From Cordia subcordata (lineage: Eukaryota > Streptophyta > Magnoliopsida > Boraginales > Cordiaceae), in the NCBI GenBank assembly GCA_028554755.1, contig JAPTOF010000020.1:1431001-1495000 (forward strand): DNA of 64,000 bases, written 5' to 3'. The position numbers and the translations under genes were made by a program. The notes beneath the pieces were generated by a model. That model was not told the origin of the DNA. It made no database searches and saw only the letters and a program-made list of their open reading frames with translations. Of this stretch, positions 11,690 through 22,463 are shown piece by piece. How positions within the stretch are numbered: position 1 is the stretch's first letter; each line of letters starts with the position of its first letter.

Positions 11690-13600
11690 GTTAAAGAAGA
11701 AAACCTAACAAGAAAGAAAAGAAATTAGGGCAATTGTGTTGCAACTAGACTCGAGCTATAATAACAAATTAGGTCTATCTATGGCTAGGGACTTCTATTG
11801 CCGTCATGTTGATTGGGGGTCTCTTAACTAATACTGATAGTTCAACCCATTAGCTGTGTTTAAAGCTAAGGGCCAATCCCTCCTAACCTACGCAATCCGT
11901 GCTTAGAATTCATCATCTTGACTGAATTTTTAAATCCAAGGACTAGCACTTAAACACTATGTGACATTAAGGCTCGATTAACCAACACTACCGTGAATGA
12001 AAGATACTCTAATCTAGGTTAACTTATCCGTTTGGCTGAGTTTAAAGCCAAGGCTAGCACCTAAACTCGACTAAGTAAAACATGTAACCTATTAGCTGGA
12101 TTTAAAGCTAAAGCCTACTTTATTAAGCAAAGCCATGACTTAATCACAATCACATCACCCATATAAATAGATAAAAGCATTTAAAGCACAAATAACACTT
12201 GCAAGTTCACTTAGGCATTTTAACAAATACATAGGGCCTGTTTGGATTGGCTTTTGTTAATGAAAAAGTTTTTTCCTGAAAAAGTTATATCACTATTTGA
12301 TTTGGCTTTCAAAAAAGCTAAAACTCTGGAAAAAAAACTCAAATATATCTTTTTTTAAAAGCCAAAAATTTCAACTTAAAAAAAAATTATTTTTCAAAAG
12401 CTGTTAAAAAATACTTTTGAAAAAAGCCAAAACAAACGAGCCCATAGACATGCTTGATTTTCAATACATAGACATCTTGAATCATGCCATAGATTTAGGT
12501 AAACAAGCATGTATTAAGAGCCAAAGATACACATAAATCCTATATTCAAAGCCTTAATCTAATATACAACTTCAATCAAACCTAGATTTACTTCAATTAC
12601 AAAATATATTTACAAGAATAAGAAAAGGCATATGAAACTCCCCTTCAAACCCTTGTTGAAATCCAAAGTAAAATCCTTCCATCTCTTGTTACAAACTTCA
12701 ATCCTAGTTTGATTTGGCGTGGGATGGTGGTTTTGGACATTTGATAAAGTGGGTAGAGGGTTAGGGTTTTAAAAAATTAAGCTCATCTCTTATAAATGAG
12801 CTGAAACGAGCTATTTATAACTGTTATCGGGCTCTACTAGTCGACAGGCTTTCTTGTTCAACCGGCTAGATGAAATGGCTTTCTGGACCTACCGGCCAAC
12901 CGACTCTAAAGGGCATCTCAATCGGCATAATTCCTATGTTCTCTGGGTCGACCGGCTCTTTCTCAAGGTCGACCAGTTAGGTCAGTATGCTCCATTCTTC
13001 ATTCCTTTTCTTCCGGTCTCATTCGTTAGCTCATTTCTCCCTTATGTAAGCTCAAACCTATCCCCAAACTCTCCTAAAACATGGAATATAACACTTAGTG
13101 TAGAATTTATGCACCTAAATATATTATTTACAAATATTAACATTTACGCAAAAAACTCTATACTAAGTACACTCAATTAGCTCTAAATACCCTAAAACGT
13201 ACATGCAAAAACTAGACACAAACATGCACAAACGACACACATCATCACCCTCAAACCTTCCCTTACTTTTCCCCAAGCAATCCTAAATCAAGTTTACCCA
13301 CATGCTTTGTGTAAGGGCTTCTTTAGCCTTTTTTGGATCCTTCCCTCAATTGCAAGGGGTCTTGCACCTTAGGAGAAGTTATCAAATAGCTAGAACCACC
13401 ACAAACTTAGGATTCCAAGTCATATACCGGGATGTTGACACTTCGTGCCCTATCAACTACATGGCCTCTCAATATGCACCTTGCCCCAAAGATACAAGGA
13501 AGAGAAGAATACACCACAGTGGCTCATAATTGACATACGAACCTTGTTTATAGCACAACAAAAAAGCAAAAGAGAACTTTGGAAAACAAGTAAAGATAGA
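11690..13600. repeat. Degenerate retroelement-like repeat, member A
   Basis: There is no open frame of note. The region resembles 15270-17790 in composition and in short recurring segments: hairpins of the form TTRGCT-N8-AGCYAA, CCGGC-rich patches, and stretches of long-intergenic retroelement character. Hairpins lie at 11850-11869, 12032-12051 and 12092-12111. It may be a non-coding LTR-retroelement derivative. LTR ends and target duplications were not found. Confidence 0.4.
12234..12444. mobile_element. MITE with about 22-bp terminal inverted repeats
   Basis: The element is 211 bp. It begins GGGCCTGTTTGGATTGGCTT and its other end, inverted, begins GGGCTCGTTTGTTTTGGCTT. ATA flanks both sides (12231-12233 and 12445-12447), a 3-bp duplication that suits a PIF/Harbinger or Tourist-like MITE. 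The core is AT-rich and non-coding. Confidence 0.65.
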
Positions 13601-14155
13601 GCACACGCAAGCAACTAATTACGAAAATTTTCGAATCTTTAATACATGGTTTGGACAAAATTGAAAGGTAGAAAATTTTCACGCAATTTCTCTTTCATCT
13701 TTTCACATTCTAAAATTTTTGGTTTTCCCCTTCGTTGGCGTGTTAAATTAAGTTGATCCCACCATGCAGATATACGCCCTCTCAATCTCAAAGCTACTAA
13801 TTTCACTTTTTTATTTTTAAGAATATCTTTAAAATCAAAGATACCATCAACTGTATCCAACCAATCATTTAATTCTTCTGCTTGAATTCCTCCACTAAAT
13901 TCAGGGATTTCAATCTTAAAATCTCCATTCCACTTTCGTTCTTTCTATATATAAGGGACATGTCATTGTACACAATTATGAAACGGGTTTTCAATTATTT
14001 CTTCTTCCAACTCATTATTATCATGAGTTAGAGTTTCTAATTGCACAAGACGCTGGTTAAGGTTTCAACTTATCTTCTCAATTCTTGTGTTGTTGTTGAT
14101 CAAAGGGAAAAACTCCAGCTGCTACAACATGACCTCTTCCACTCCTTAAAGACAT
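13600..14155 (-). pseudogene. Ty3/Gypsy-type gag fragment
   Basis: The minus strand from 13950 to 13600 encodes the retrotransposon gag core (PF03732-like): IEIPEFSGGIQAEELNDW, then VALRLRGRISAWWDQL and REN-LPFN-VQTMY. The glutamine expected after MY is a TAA stop. A likely gag start, MSLRSGRGHVVAAGV, begins at 14155 but runs into stops within 30 codons, so the N-terminal part is decayed. The frame is lost below about 13600 and no protease, RT or integrase follows. It belongs with the LTR at 14206-14605. Confidence 0.7.
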
Positions 14156-14187
14156 CAAGAACTTGAAACTAGTTAAAGAAAAACCTT

Positions 14188-14200
14188 GCTCTGATAACCA
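14188..14200 (-). other. Primer-binding site of the Gypsy fragment
   Basis: On the minus strand the sequence reads TGGTTATCAGAGC. This is the initiator-methionine tRNA primer site TGGTATCAGAGC with one extra T, and it lies 5 bases inside the LTR end. Confidence 0.6.
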
Positions 14201-14205
14201 ACTAA

Positions 14206-14605
14206 TGCAACAGATATTTAGAGAACATAACAAAAAAGAAGAGAATCAATTAGCTCAATTTTAAGGTTGAAATTTGCTAAGAAATCTCATAGATAATAAA
14301 TCCTAATAGAGGGAATAAACATATTAATGAATAACTTCTAAAAAAGGTTTCCTAACAATGAAAGCTTTTACCCTTATATATAGGCTATTTTAGGAATTTA
14401 AAACTAAATAGGAAATCAAAACTAAATAGAAAACTAAAACTAAATATGATTTGGTTCTACCAATCCTTTTTATATCAAAATAAGTAATAAACTGATTCTA
14501 ATATATTTAGGACCTAATAAAAAAATAACAAATAATGAATCCTAAATCCTAAATCTTAACCAATTTTAATTACTAGTTAAAATAATAGAATTCTGAGGTG
14601 TATCA
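14206..14605 (-). mobile_element. LTR of the truncated Gypsy element
   Basis: This 400-bp stretch next to the primer site starts TGATACACC and ends TTGCA on the minus strand, and has a TATATATAAGG promoter box in its middle. No second LTR is in the window, so its limits rest on the terminal dinucleotides and the primer-site position only. Confidence 0.5.
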
Positions 14606-14609
14606 ACGT

Positions 14610-15270
14610 TAGTAGCTCAAATTAAGAAGTTAAATGGTCAGTCAATTGATGTTTAAGATAAAATTCATCTATGAACTTCAATAGGTTTATTTCATATCTA
14701 TTATGTATATATGTTATCGGTATTAGACATTTAATATGTTTGAAAGATTGACTGTGTCTCACAAATAGCTGATCCTGGAGGAACACGTGTCATTAGGAGA
14801 AAATTTTAAGCATATATAATTAATATATTAATATTAATTTATTAACATAAGTTCATAAATTTTTTTGTTAATTCTCTAGCCCATTAATATTTATTTTTAT
14901 CTTTTAGTATTTTTTTTCACTATGTTTGTTAAGAATTTTTTACATAATTTTTATTTACATTATTTGTATTTATTTTTTCTTTTAAATTTTATATAAAACT
15001 AGAGCAAATATATGAAATTACAACTATGTAATTGAGGTAAAATAAATCAACTTTTGTTCTGATCACTTACAAAAGAAAAGGAATAAATAATTTTTCATTA
15101 CAATCATTAAGAAGGTTTTATTTATTTTTTTACATAATTTTTTGTTCAAGTTTATATTTATCTTTTTTTTAATATTATATAAATCAAATTAAAATTATAT
15201 GTATATTGCTGAAGCTTTCAAAATTCAATTTTATATTCATGTATTTGAACATAAAAAGATAACTGATTAC
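14610..15270. other. AT-rich spacer
   Basis: No gene or bounded element was recognised. The stretch is low-GC and rich in T runs. Confidence 0.5.
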
Positions 15271-16797
15271 TATCTCACGATACAAGCCTAACACAGCTTA
15301 TAAGGGTACGGGTTGCATGTAATACAGTATGTGCGAGTACGGGGTCGAATCTATGGAGAGGCCTAAAGTGTGTAGTATCCTACAGTTAGTGCGTCTTAAA
15401 GAGTTACGTGTTGGGATCCTAAATATAATGTTTTTGGGTGTTTGGTTTAACAGAGCTCGGGAAAAGAAAACTTAATCTAAAGACAAGAAAATAAAAAGTG
15501 TGTGTACGTGTGTGAAACGGGGGAATCAAACAATCTAAAGAAAATGTAACATATGGAAATGGGGACTAGGGTGATTACATCTTGCAAATGGGTGATTACT
15601 ACTTCTTGTTAGTGTTATTTGATAGATTAAACTTGGTTGCTCTCGTCTAGACTCCTAATTAGCCTCTTAATTATACTCTAAACCTTAGTGCGGGTTCGTC
15701 ACTAGGCGTCGACTAACCTGGAACTACGGTTTGGTCTTTATGACTTAGGGCCATAGGACTACCTAGTTAGGATTCCAGGTGACTTAGATAAATCTAACCC
15801 TAGCATCAAAATCATTGGCTGGATTTAAAGCCAAGACCTAGTCCGTTTAATGTCGACTAACATACCCTAAAACTCATTAGCTAGATTTAAAAGCTAAAGG
15901 AGACTCGACCTAGGCTAGCTATTAGTTTTGCACCACTGATCGTTATCACAATAGTGGGTATTAATATTTGAGAGCAAAGCATACACATCTAAGGCATGGC
16001 ATTTGAGAATATTTCGGGGTATTCTACTACTAAGTACATAGACAAACTTAGACTGCACCCATTTAAGCAATGGCACCTAATATATAAGCCTTAGAAGCTA
16101 TTTATGCCATTAAATATGTAAACACACACATAGACATGTGTACAGTCATAACAACTTCATGCAATCACCACACAAACACATAAACATATTAGCATGCTGA
16201 TTTAGAAATGGTTAATAGCAAAATAGACTTTAATATACATATGCAACATCATTGAGGCATTTCAACAAACACATAGACATGTATGTAAAATGACATTTGA
16301 AACCTTAAGCACAAAGCATATATATATACAAATCTATCAAGTTTCCATTAATAAAGAGTAGTAATTAATCCATAAATACAAGAATAGTCACTCTACATAA
16401 CTTTAATCATACATAATTAGACTTAGGATAAAAGAGAAATACCTTTCTATCCATAGCCAACTTTTTACAATCCATAAGCTATACCAAAATCCTATTGTTT
16501 GATTCTCTTATAGGCTTGATTCCAAAGTGTTAAATGTGTTTAGAAGTGAGTGTGTAAGATGGGTTTAGATGAATTTAGGGTTTAGGGAAATGGTTGTGTG
16601 AATTGGTTGGCATTTTTGTTCAAAAATTGCTGAAAAATGGCTTAAAAAAAGCTGTCAACGAGTAGGGTCGGGGACTAGCTGGCCGAGAAAACAAAGAAAA
16701 TAGAGGGTCTGTTGAATTTCAAGTATTCAGTTTTACCAATAAAATACGAAGGCTTACTTTACATTTAGAATTGCACAAAAAAGACTATTTAACTCAG

Positions 16798-16876
16798 ATC
16801 TTTTGAATACTATTCGAAATTCCGAAGAACTGCGTTGGGAGGGGCATTGAGCAGCTAGAAAAAGCCCGGTTTCGCT
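16798..16876 (+). pseudogene. atpF: Chloroplast atpF fragment, copy 1 (NUPT)
   Basis: The plus strand begins [11 protein letters not shown], the diagnostic stretch of the plastid ATP synthase CF0 subunit I (subunit b). It then loses frame around a G-run before a sequence corresponding to EQLEKAR. About 80 bp of plastid-like sequence lies within AT-rich nuclear repeat DNA, so I read it as a nuclear insertion of plastid origin. It is flanked by an inverted pair (AATTGCACAAAAAAGACTAT at 16772 and its near complement at 16895-16914). Confidence 0.75.
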
Positions 16877-17067
16877 CAAACCTCTCAGAGATAATAGTCT
16901 TTTTTGCGCAATTCTAACAACCTTGGGGCTATGTCAACCGGCTTAAATTGGCCAAGATTCTAATCTAGCCAGTTGATAGGAGGTTGACCGGTCTTGATAG
17001 TAAAATGTTCATATCTTATTCGTTTTGGCTTTGATTTGTGCATTATTTTTTTCTATGGCTTCGTACC

Positions 17068-17147
17068 ATCTTTTGAATACTATTCGAAATTCCGAAGAAT
17101 TGCGTGGGGGGGCTGTTGAACAGCTGGAAAAAGCCCGGTCTCGCTCA
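17068..17147 (+). pseudogene. atpF: Chloroplast atpF fragment, copy 2 (NUPT)
   Basis: This second copy lies 270 bp downstream and is in frame throughout: [20 protein letters not shown] followed by ARSR. It is better preserved than copy 1. The two copies belong to a tandem duplication that also includes the following 190 bp of nuclear repeat, so the plastid piece was duplicated after it inserted. Confidence 0.8.
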
Positions 17148-17840
17148 CAAACCTCTCTGAGTTATAAATAGTCTTTTTTATGCAATTCTAGCAACCTTGG
17201 GGCTATGTCAACCGGCCTAAATTGGCCAAGATTCTGATTTGACCAGTCAATAGGAGGTTGGCCGGTCTTGATAGTAAAATGTTCATATTTTGTTCGTTTT
17301 GGCTTTGATTTGTGTACTATTTTTTCTATGGTTTCGTACCACTTTCCGGGATCTCTGAAACCATCATCTGCACCCTAAAACATGTCCAAAGTTTGTCCAT
17401 GTCCTCCTTTGGTTGCAAGCTCTGAATTTAACTCTTGTTGCGCTCGGTTTCGCCTTGCTCACTTCTTCATTCGCCCAACCACTTCCAAATGCTTCTTCCA
17501 AGCCTTGTTTAAGCCCGAAATACCTTTGTCTTTGATCCACATCCCAATTGCCATCAATCAAGCTCAAATCGTCTCTTTGAATCTCACCTAAAACGAACAA
17601 CGAACGTGCATTAGTGTAGCATTTAATCCCTAAGCTTAACTATGAACCTGTAAACTCTAATATGCACAAGTATGGTCTAAATGCTATATTAATATGTACA
17701 ATGAAGCTTTAAACACCTCAAAAAAAGTATATACATGCAATGCATGAGCACACACAAAGCTAACACATCAATAACATTAATATAGAATTCTATAATGGCA
17801 AGGGTTTCTCTTAATAGCACGTAATTTATAATATTGTTAA

Positions 17841-18946
17841 GGAAAAAAGGTAATTTTAGAGCCTAAACTTTGCAAAATATGGATTTAAGGGCCTGACTTC
17901 AAAACCTTTAATACAAGGATGTGAACATGTGACGTTTTACATACTGTTAACTAATGGTGTTAATTCTTTGTTTATATGACATTTTTTTCTTTTTAAATAT
18001 CATGTGGCATTTTATTTGTCCTTCATAGCTTAGGTGGATTTGTTTTTATGGTATTCAAAATATATGTGGCATATACACATAAATTTATAAATTATAAGCT
18101 ATTATGTATTTTTAGACATATATAATTTTTTGACTTTTTTTTTGTAAGCTATGTGAATATGAATTAATTTACATATTTTTTGGTTCCTAAATATTAAAAG
18201 TTCATAGATACTTAAATTTTGAAAAATATAAATTAACTATGTGGTTTAAGTATTGAAAACTAATATATTTAAACAAATTAAAAACATAAAATAACATATT
18301 ATTATTTATAGTTTCGAAAATAAGCATATTATTTCTATTTTATAAAAGTAGCAAATATTTATAGGTTTATTTTGATTTATTGAAATTTCTTATTCTTTAA
18401 TACTTAAATTATACAGTTTAATTTATATTTTTTAAATTTTAAGTATCTATGAACTTTTTATATTTAGTAACCAAAAAATATATAAGTTAATTCATATTCA
18501 CATAGCTCACAAAAAAAAAAGTTGAAAAATTATATATATCTACAAATAGATAATAGCTTATAATCTTATAAGTTTGTGTACATATATATGAAATTTTTTA
18601 TTAGTGACACAAAAAATATGTAAATTAATTTGTATTCCATAACCCACAAAAAAAGTCCAAAATTTGTATATGTAATCATATATGAGATGACTTATAATTT
18701 TGTAAATGTTATGTAGATTTGGAATGCCATATAAGATAAACCATGTAAGTTATGAAAGAAAAATAAAGTTTTTCTAAAGATTTGAAAAGTAAAAAAACGA
18801 CATGTAAGCAAACAATTAACATTGTTATTTAATGACGGGTAAAATTTCACTCTTTAAAAAATTCAAGCCTTCCACTAAAGATTTTAAAGTTTAAGTTTTT
18901 AATTTTATATTTTATAAAATTTAAGCCTTACAACTACCATTTCTCC
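17841..18946. mobile_element. Mutator-like foldback element, non-autonomous
   Basis: The element is 1106 bp and almost entirely one long inverted repeat. The left arm (17841 to about 18260) is the imperfect reverse complement of about 18390-18946, with an AT-rich spacer between. Matching marks include AAGCTATGTGAATATGAATT against its complement near 18490. It is flanked by TATTGTTAA (17832-17840) and TATTATTAA (18947-18955), a 9-bp duplication with one mismatch, as expected for the Mutator superfamily. There is no coding frame. Transcripts would fold into a long hairpin. Confidence 0.75.
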
Positions 18947-19200
18947 TATTATTAATTATAAAATTTGATAATATTTAACAAATATTAAAATTTGTACATA
19001 CCGCGGGTACCGTGCTAGTAATTAGTATTGGACTTCTTTTTTTTTTAATATATATTTACACTGTGTACTCAACTAATATTAATATTTACAAAAAAGTTTT
19101 TTAGGTTTTATATATGCATATATATTAAATATTAAATTTAAATGTTTAAAAGTATTGATATAAGAGCCTCACCGTGGAACCCACACGGACTGAGTAAATC

Positions 19201-20671
19201 TAGGGATGGCAATGGGACGAGTGACTTAGGGTACCGGGCACGGCCGACCCGCTAAAAATCCGATAAAAATCCGTCCCGTTAAGAGTCTTAACTAACCCTA
19301 ACGATTAAAAATACCCAGTGTTTGGGACTGAGTGACCTCGCACTGAACGATACTGTACCGTGTACATACATACATACATACATATATTTAATTATATATG
19401 TACATATATATACACATATATATCCATATCTTATTATATAATTTATATTAATATCTTAATATATTTTATATTTATTAATTAATTATAGTTATATTGATAA
19501 CATTTTTTATATGCATACTTATTAGGACTATATAAGAAATTATAATAGTTAGAACTATAAAAGAACTAGTTATATGATTAGTTTAAATATGATTATATCA
19601 AAAATCATACAAATTCTAGTTATATGATTAACTTTAGTTAGAATTATACTAAATAACAAACTAAGTCTAATTATATAGCTACACTAACTTTAGTTACATA
19701 GGTATTTAAATATGTTTTATATTTATTAATTAATTGTAGTTATATATATGTATATGTATGTTATACAATAAATAAAGAAGCAAAAATTATTACTTTTGTT
19801 GATAGTAGTAAGGTTTTAACCTTTTAGTCTTTAAAATTTAACTTAAAGTGGATTACCACTAAAATAATAATTCATTTTTCACTTTTTATTTATGCAAAAA
19901 TGCTTATTATCATAATTATCTAATTAGAATTATATAATTTCTATTAACATCTCAATATATTTTATATTTATTAGTTAATTATAGTTCCATTGGTAACATT
20001 TTCTTATATGCATATTAATTAGAATTATACAAGAAATGATAATAGTTAGAACTAAAATAGAAATTGTATCAATTCTAGTTATATGGCTATCTTTAATTAG
20101 AATTATACTAAACAATGGATTAACCCTAATTACATAGATACACTACCAAACTAACTTTAGTTATATAGCTTAATAGCTACTTAAGATTTTTCACATTTAT
20201 TGAATAATTATTTTAATGTGTACATATTATATATATGTGTGTGTATATATATATGAATGTGGATTACTTTTTAATATGAATGGTCTATTGTGCAGGAATT
20301 TTTTTACTAAAAAGTATGTTATTTTTTTTTTAATTTATCATTTTAATGCATTTTTTAGGGATATTAATTTTTTTGGGCAAAAATAGGAAATTGACTTAAA
20401 CTGTTAGATTCTTAAATAAATAATTTAATCCGGTTTTGGGCTTTGAGTTTTGCGGGTTTAGGACATTTTTGGGTTATATTTTTTTTTAAATTTTAATTTT
20501 TTAATCGAGTTTGGGACGTTTCGGGTACCCGCGAATTTGGGACGTTTCGGGAACGGGATTTATATTAAATTTTTATCCTGATTTAGGACAGGATTTGGGA
20601 TTGGGATACTATTCGGGTAGCGAGTTTGGAATTGTTTCGTAGACAGGGTACCCGTCTCGTTGCCATCCCTA
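19201..20671. mobile_element. Non-autonomous hAT-like element
   Basis: The 1471-bp element has inverted termini TAGGGATGGCAATGGGACGA and TAGGGATGGCAACGAGACGG. It is flanked by AGTAAATC and AATAAATT (6 of 8 matching), which fits an 8-bp hAT target duplication. Subterminal GGGTACC and TTCGGG motifs repeat at both ends. The interior is AT-rich and contains a diverged direct duplication (about 19430-19745 and 19930-20215). There is no transposase. Confidence 0.7.
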
Positions 20672-21311
20672 AATAAATTTGTCGTAACGTACTTTGGGGT
20701 AATCCTGTAGAAGTAATAGTGGGATACACGTCAGATTTGTTGGGAGGGGGTGGGTGGGTTATTTCTCTAAGGCGGAGATTATTAGGCTTTAGGCCTGCCC
20801 ACTTGCAGAAGTTTCCTAACTAAGCTAAATGAGCGTTTATATTCTCTTCTACCCTCTCCTCAGCCAAAAAAAAAAAAAAAAAAGGGTGACTCAAAAATGG
20901 CAAAAATTATTCATCTCGATGTGGCTTTGCTTTGCTGCCTCCTCAGCAGTTTTTCCGGGGGCAAATTGCGAATATTTTATCGCTGGTAAAAAATCAGATG
21001 TTTTTTCGCAGATCCTTAGTTCTGGCTTTGTTTTTCACTACTATTTTGCGTAAGTAACACGCAGAAGCGTCGGATCTGATGTGTTGTAAATCGATTTATA
21101 TTTCCTAATACGATTTTTTTGGCCAAAACAAAAACAAAGACCTATTTCTTTTTCGTATTCTTTTTCTATGTGGTATACGGGTTATTTTTTTACAATAAAT
21201 TTTATCTTATTTTTCTTGTATGTGATATATATATATATATATATATTTCCTTTTTATAATATGATATAAGGGTTATTTTTATTTTATTTTAATTTTTAAC
21301 AATAAAAAAAT

Positions 21312-21966
21312 TGAGCTTGCTTGGTAAGCTGTGAGGTGCCGTGAGCTGCGGTCCAGGGAATAGGGGTTGGTGGTACGTGAGGGGCTAAAATGAGCTTGTT
21401 GCTTTCTTTTTACTTATAAAAAAACTGCTGCTGGCTTTAATACATATCTGCAACATGTGTGTTTACTAGAATGTGGGGGAGCTTATTTCTTTCTTTTTAC
21501 TTATAAAAAAAATTGTTGCTGAATTTAATACATATCTGCAACATGTGTGTTTAATAGAACGTGGGAGAGCTTGTTTCTTTCTTTTTACTTATAAAAAAAA
21601 TTGCTGCTGACTTTAATACATATCTGCAACATGTGTGTTTAATAGAATGTGGGGGAGCTTGTTTCTTTCTTTTTACTTATAAGAAAAATTGCTGCTGACT
21701 TTAATACATATCTGCAACAGGTGTGTTTAATAGAATGTGGATCAATAGTTAATACCTTTTTGGTTTGCTTTACAATTTGTCTAATTGGATTTATAATGTC
21801 ATGCATTTGCTGATTAGAGAAAAGGAAAAGGAAGAGGGGCCCATGGGGTTGGGTTTTTTTTTTGCGCGAGCTTGCTTGGTAAGCTATGAGGTGCGAGCTG
21901 GTGTCTAGGGAATAGGGGGTGTGGTAAGTGAGGAGCTAAAATGCGCTTGCTGCTTTCTTTTTACTT
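21312..21966. repeat. Direct repeats flanking a four-copy 88-bp tandem array
   Basis: The units start at 21392, 21479, 21567 and 21655 and end at 21740. Each runs GAGCTTGTTTCTTTC, then TTTAATACATATCTGCAACA, then TGTGTTTAATAGAATGTGG. A 100-bp segment before the array (21312-21416, GAGCTTGCTTGGTAAGCT) recurs after it (21868-21966), so the array lies between two copies of its own leader. Confidence 0.8.
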
Positions 21967-22081
21967 CATTTTAAAAAAAAACTTTAATACATACCTGCAA
22001 TCATATTAAGAGCTTTGTGTATTAATCTGGTATTAGAATTGTACTAACCTGTTATGTATTAATTCATTTTTCAAGTTCAGA

Positions 22082-22447
22082 ATGGCATTTGTATTGAAGA
22101 AGCTGCAGCAACTTCCCTACAATGACTTTTGCAAGTTTGGATACAAAACTAATTGTAGGTTTGGCTACAAAGCCAAGGGTAAGTTTGGCTACCAAGGGAA
22201 GTATAAGAAGCTTGGCACTTTTGCTCGGAAGCCACAGAAGCCACAAGGGGAGGTATACAACATTTACGTCCCTACTCCTGAGAAGTCCAATGTTTCGATG
22301 TGGATCGGTGTGGCCAGTTTGGCGATGGGCTATCACAGTATCTGCATCACGCTTCTTATACTTCCCTTGGTAGCCAGACTTACCTTTGGCTTTGTAGCCA
22401 CAGAAGCCACAAGGGGAGGTATACAACATTTACGTCCCTTCTCCTGA
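22082..22447 (+). CDS. Open frame of 121 codons, rearranged 5' part of an unknown gene
   Basis: The product is not recognised. From ATG 22082 the frame encodes a glycine-tyrosine-lysine repeat (KFGYKTNCRFGYKAKGKFGY), then VYNIYVPTPEKSNVSMWIG and VASLAMGY. The natural continuation would pass directly into the frame at 22464-22754. A 166-bp insertion (22346-22511) interrupts it, made of an inverted copy of about 22159-22213 followed by a direct copy of about 22230-22345. Since 166 is not a multiple of three, the frame shifts and stops at 22447. AT-rich DNA flanks it and no introns were needed, so it could be a retrocopy or part of a transposable element. Confidence 0.5.
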   Translation: MAFVLKKLQQLPYNDFCKFGYKTNCRFGYKAKGKFGYQGKYKKLGTFARKPQKPQGEVYNIYVPTPEKSNVSMWIGVASLAMGYHSICITLLILPLVARLTFGFVATEATRGGIQHLRPFS

Positions 22448-22463
22448 GAAGTCCAATGTTTCG

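Larger units (their letters stand above)
15270..17790. repeat. Degenerate retroelement-like repeat, member B
   Basis: This is a second region with the character of 11690-13600, including hairpins at 15815-15834 and 15877-15897. It also contains a 270-bp tandem duplication (about 16799-17068 and 17069-17338), each unit of which carries a fragment of plastid atpF. No protein-coding retroelement domain is visible. Confidence 0.4.

Noticed and set aside
13639..13860. Possible host gene for the LRGR-SAWWDQ frame
   Set aside because: The motif is the Ty3/Gypsy gag core, and an LTR with primer site lies next to it.
18995..19020. CCGCGGGTACCGTGCTAGT, a possible Helitron 3' end
   Set aside because: The hairpin is short and imperfect, and no acceptable 5' TC end with an A/T flank was found.
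21391..21740. Possible CRISPR-like regular repeat
   Set aside because: The units are contiguous with no unique spacers and the genome is a plant; it is an ordinary tandem array.
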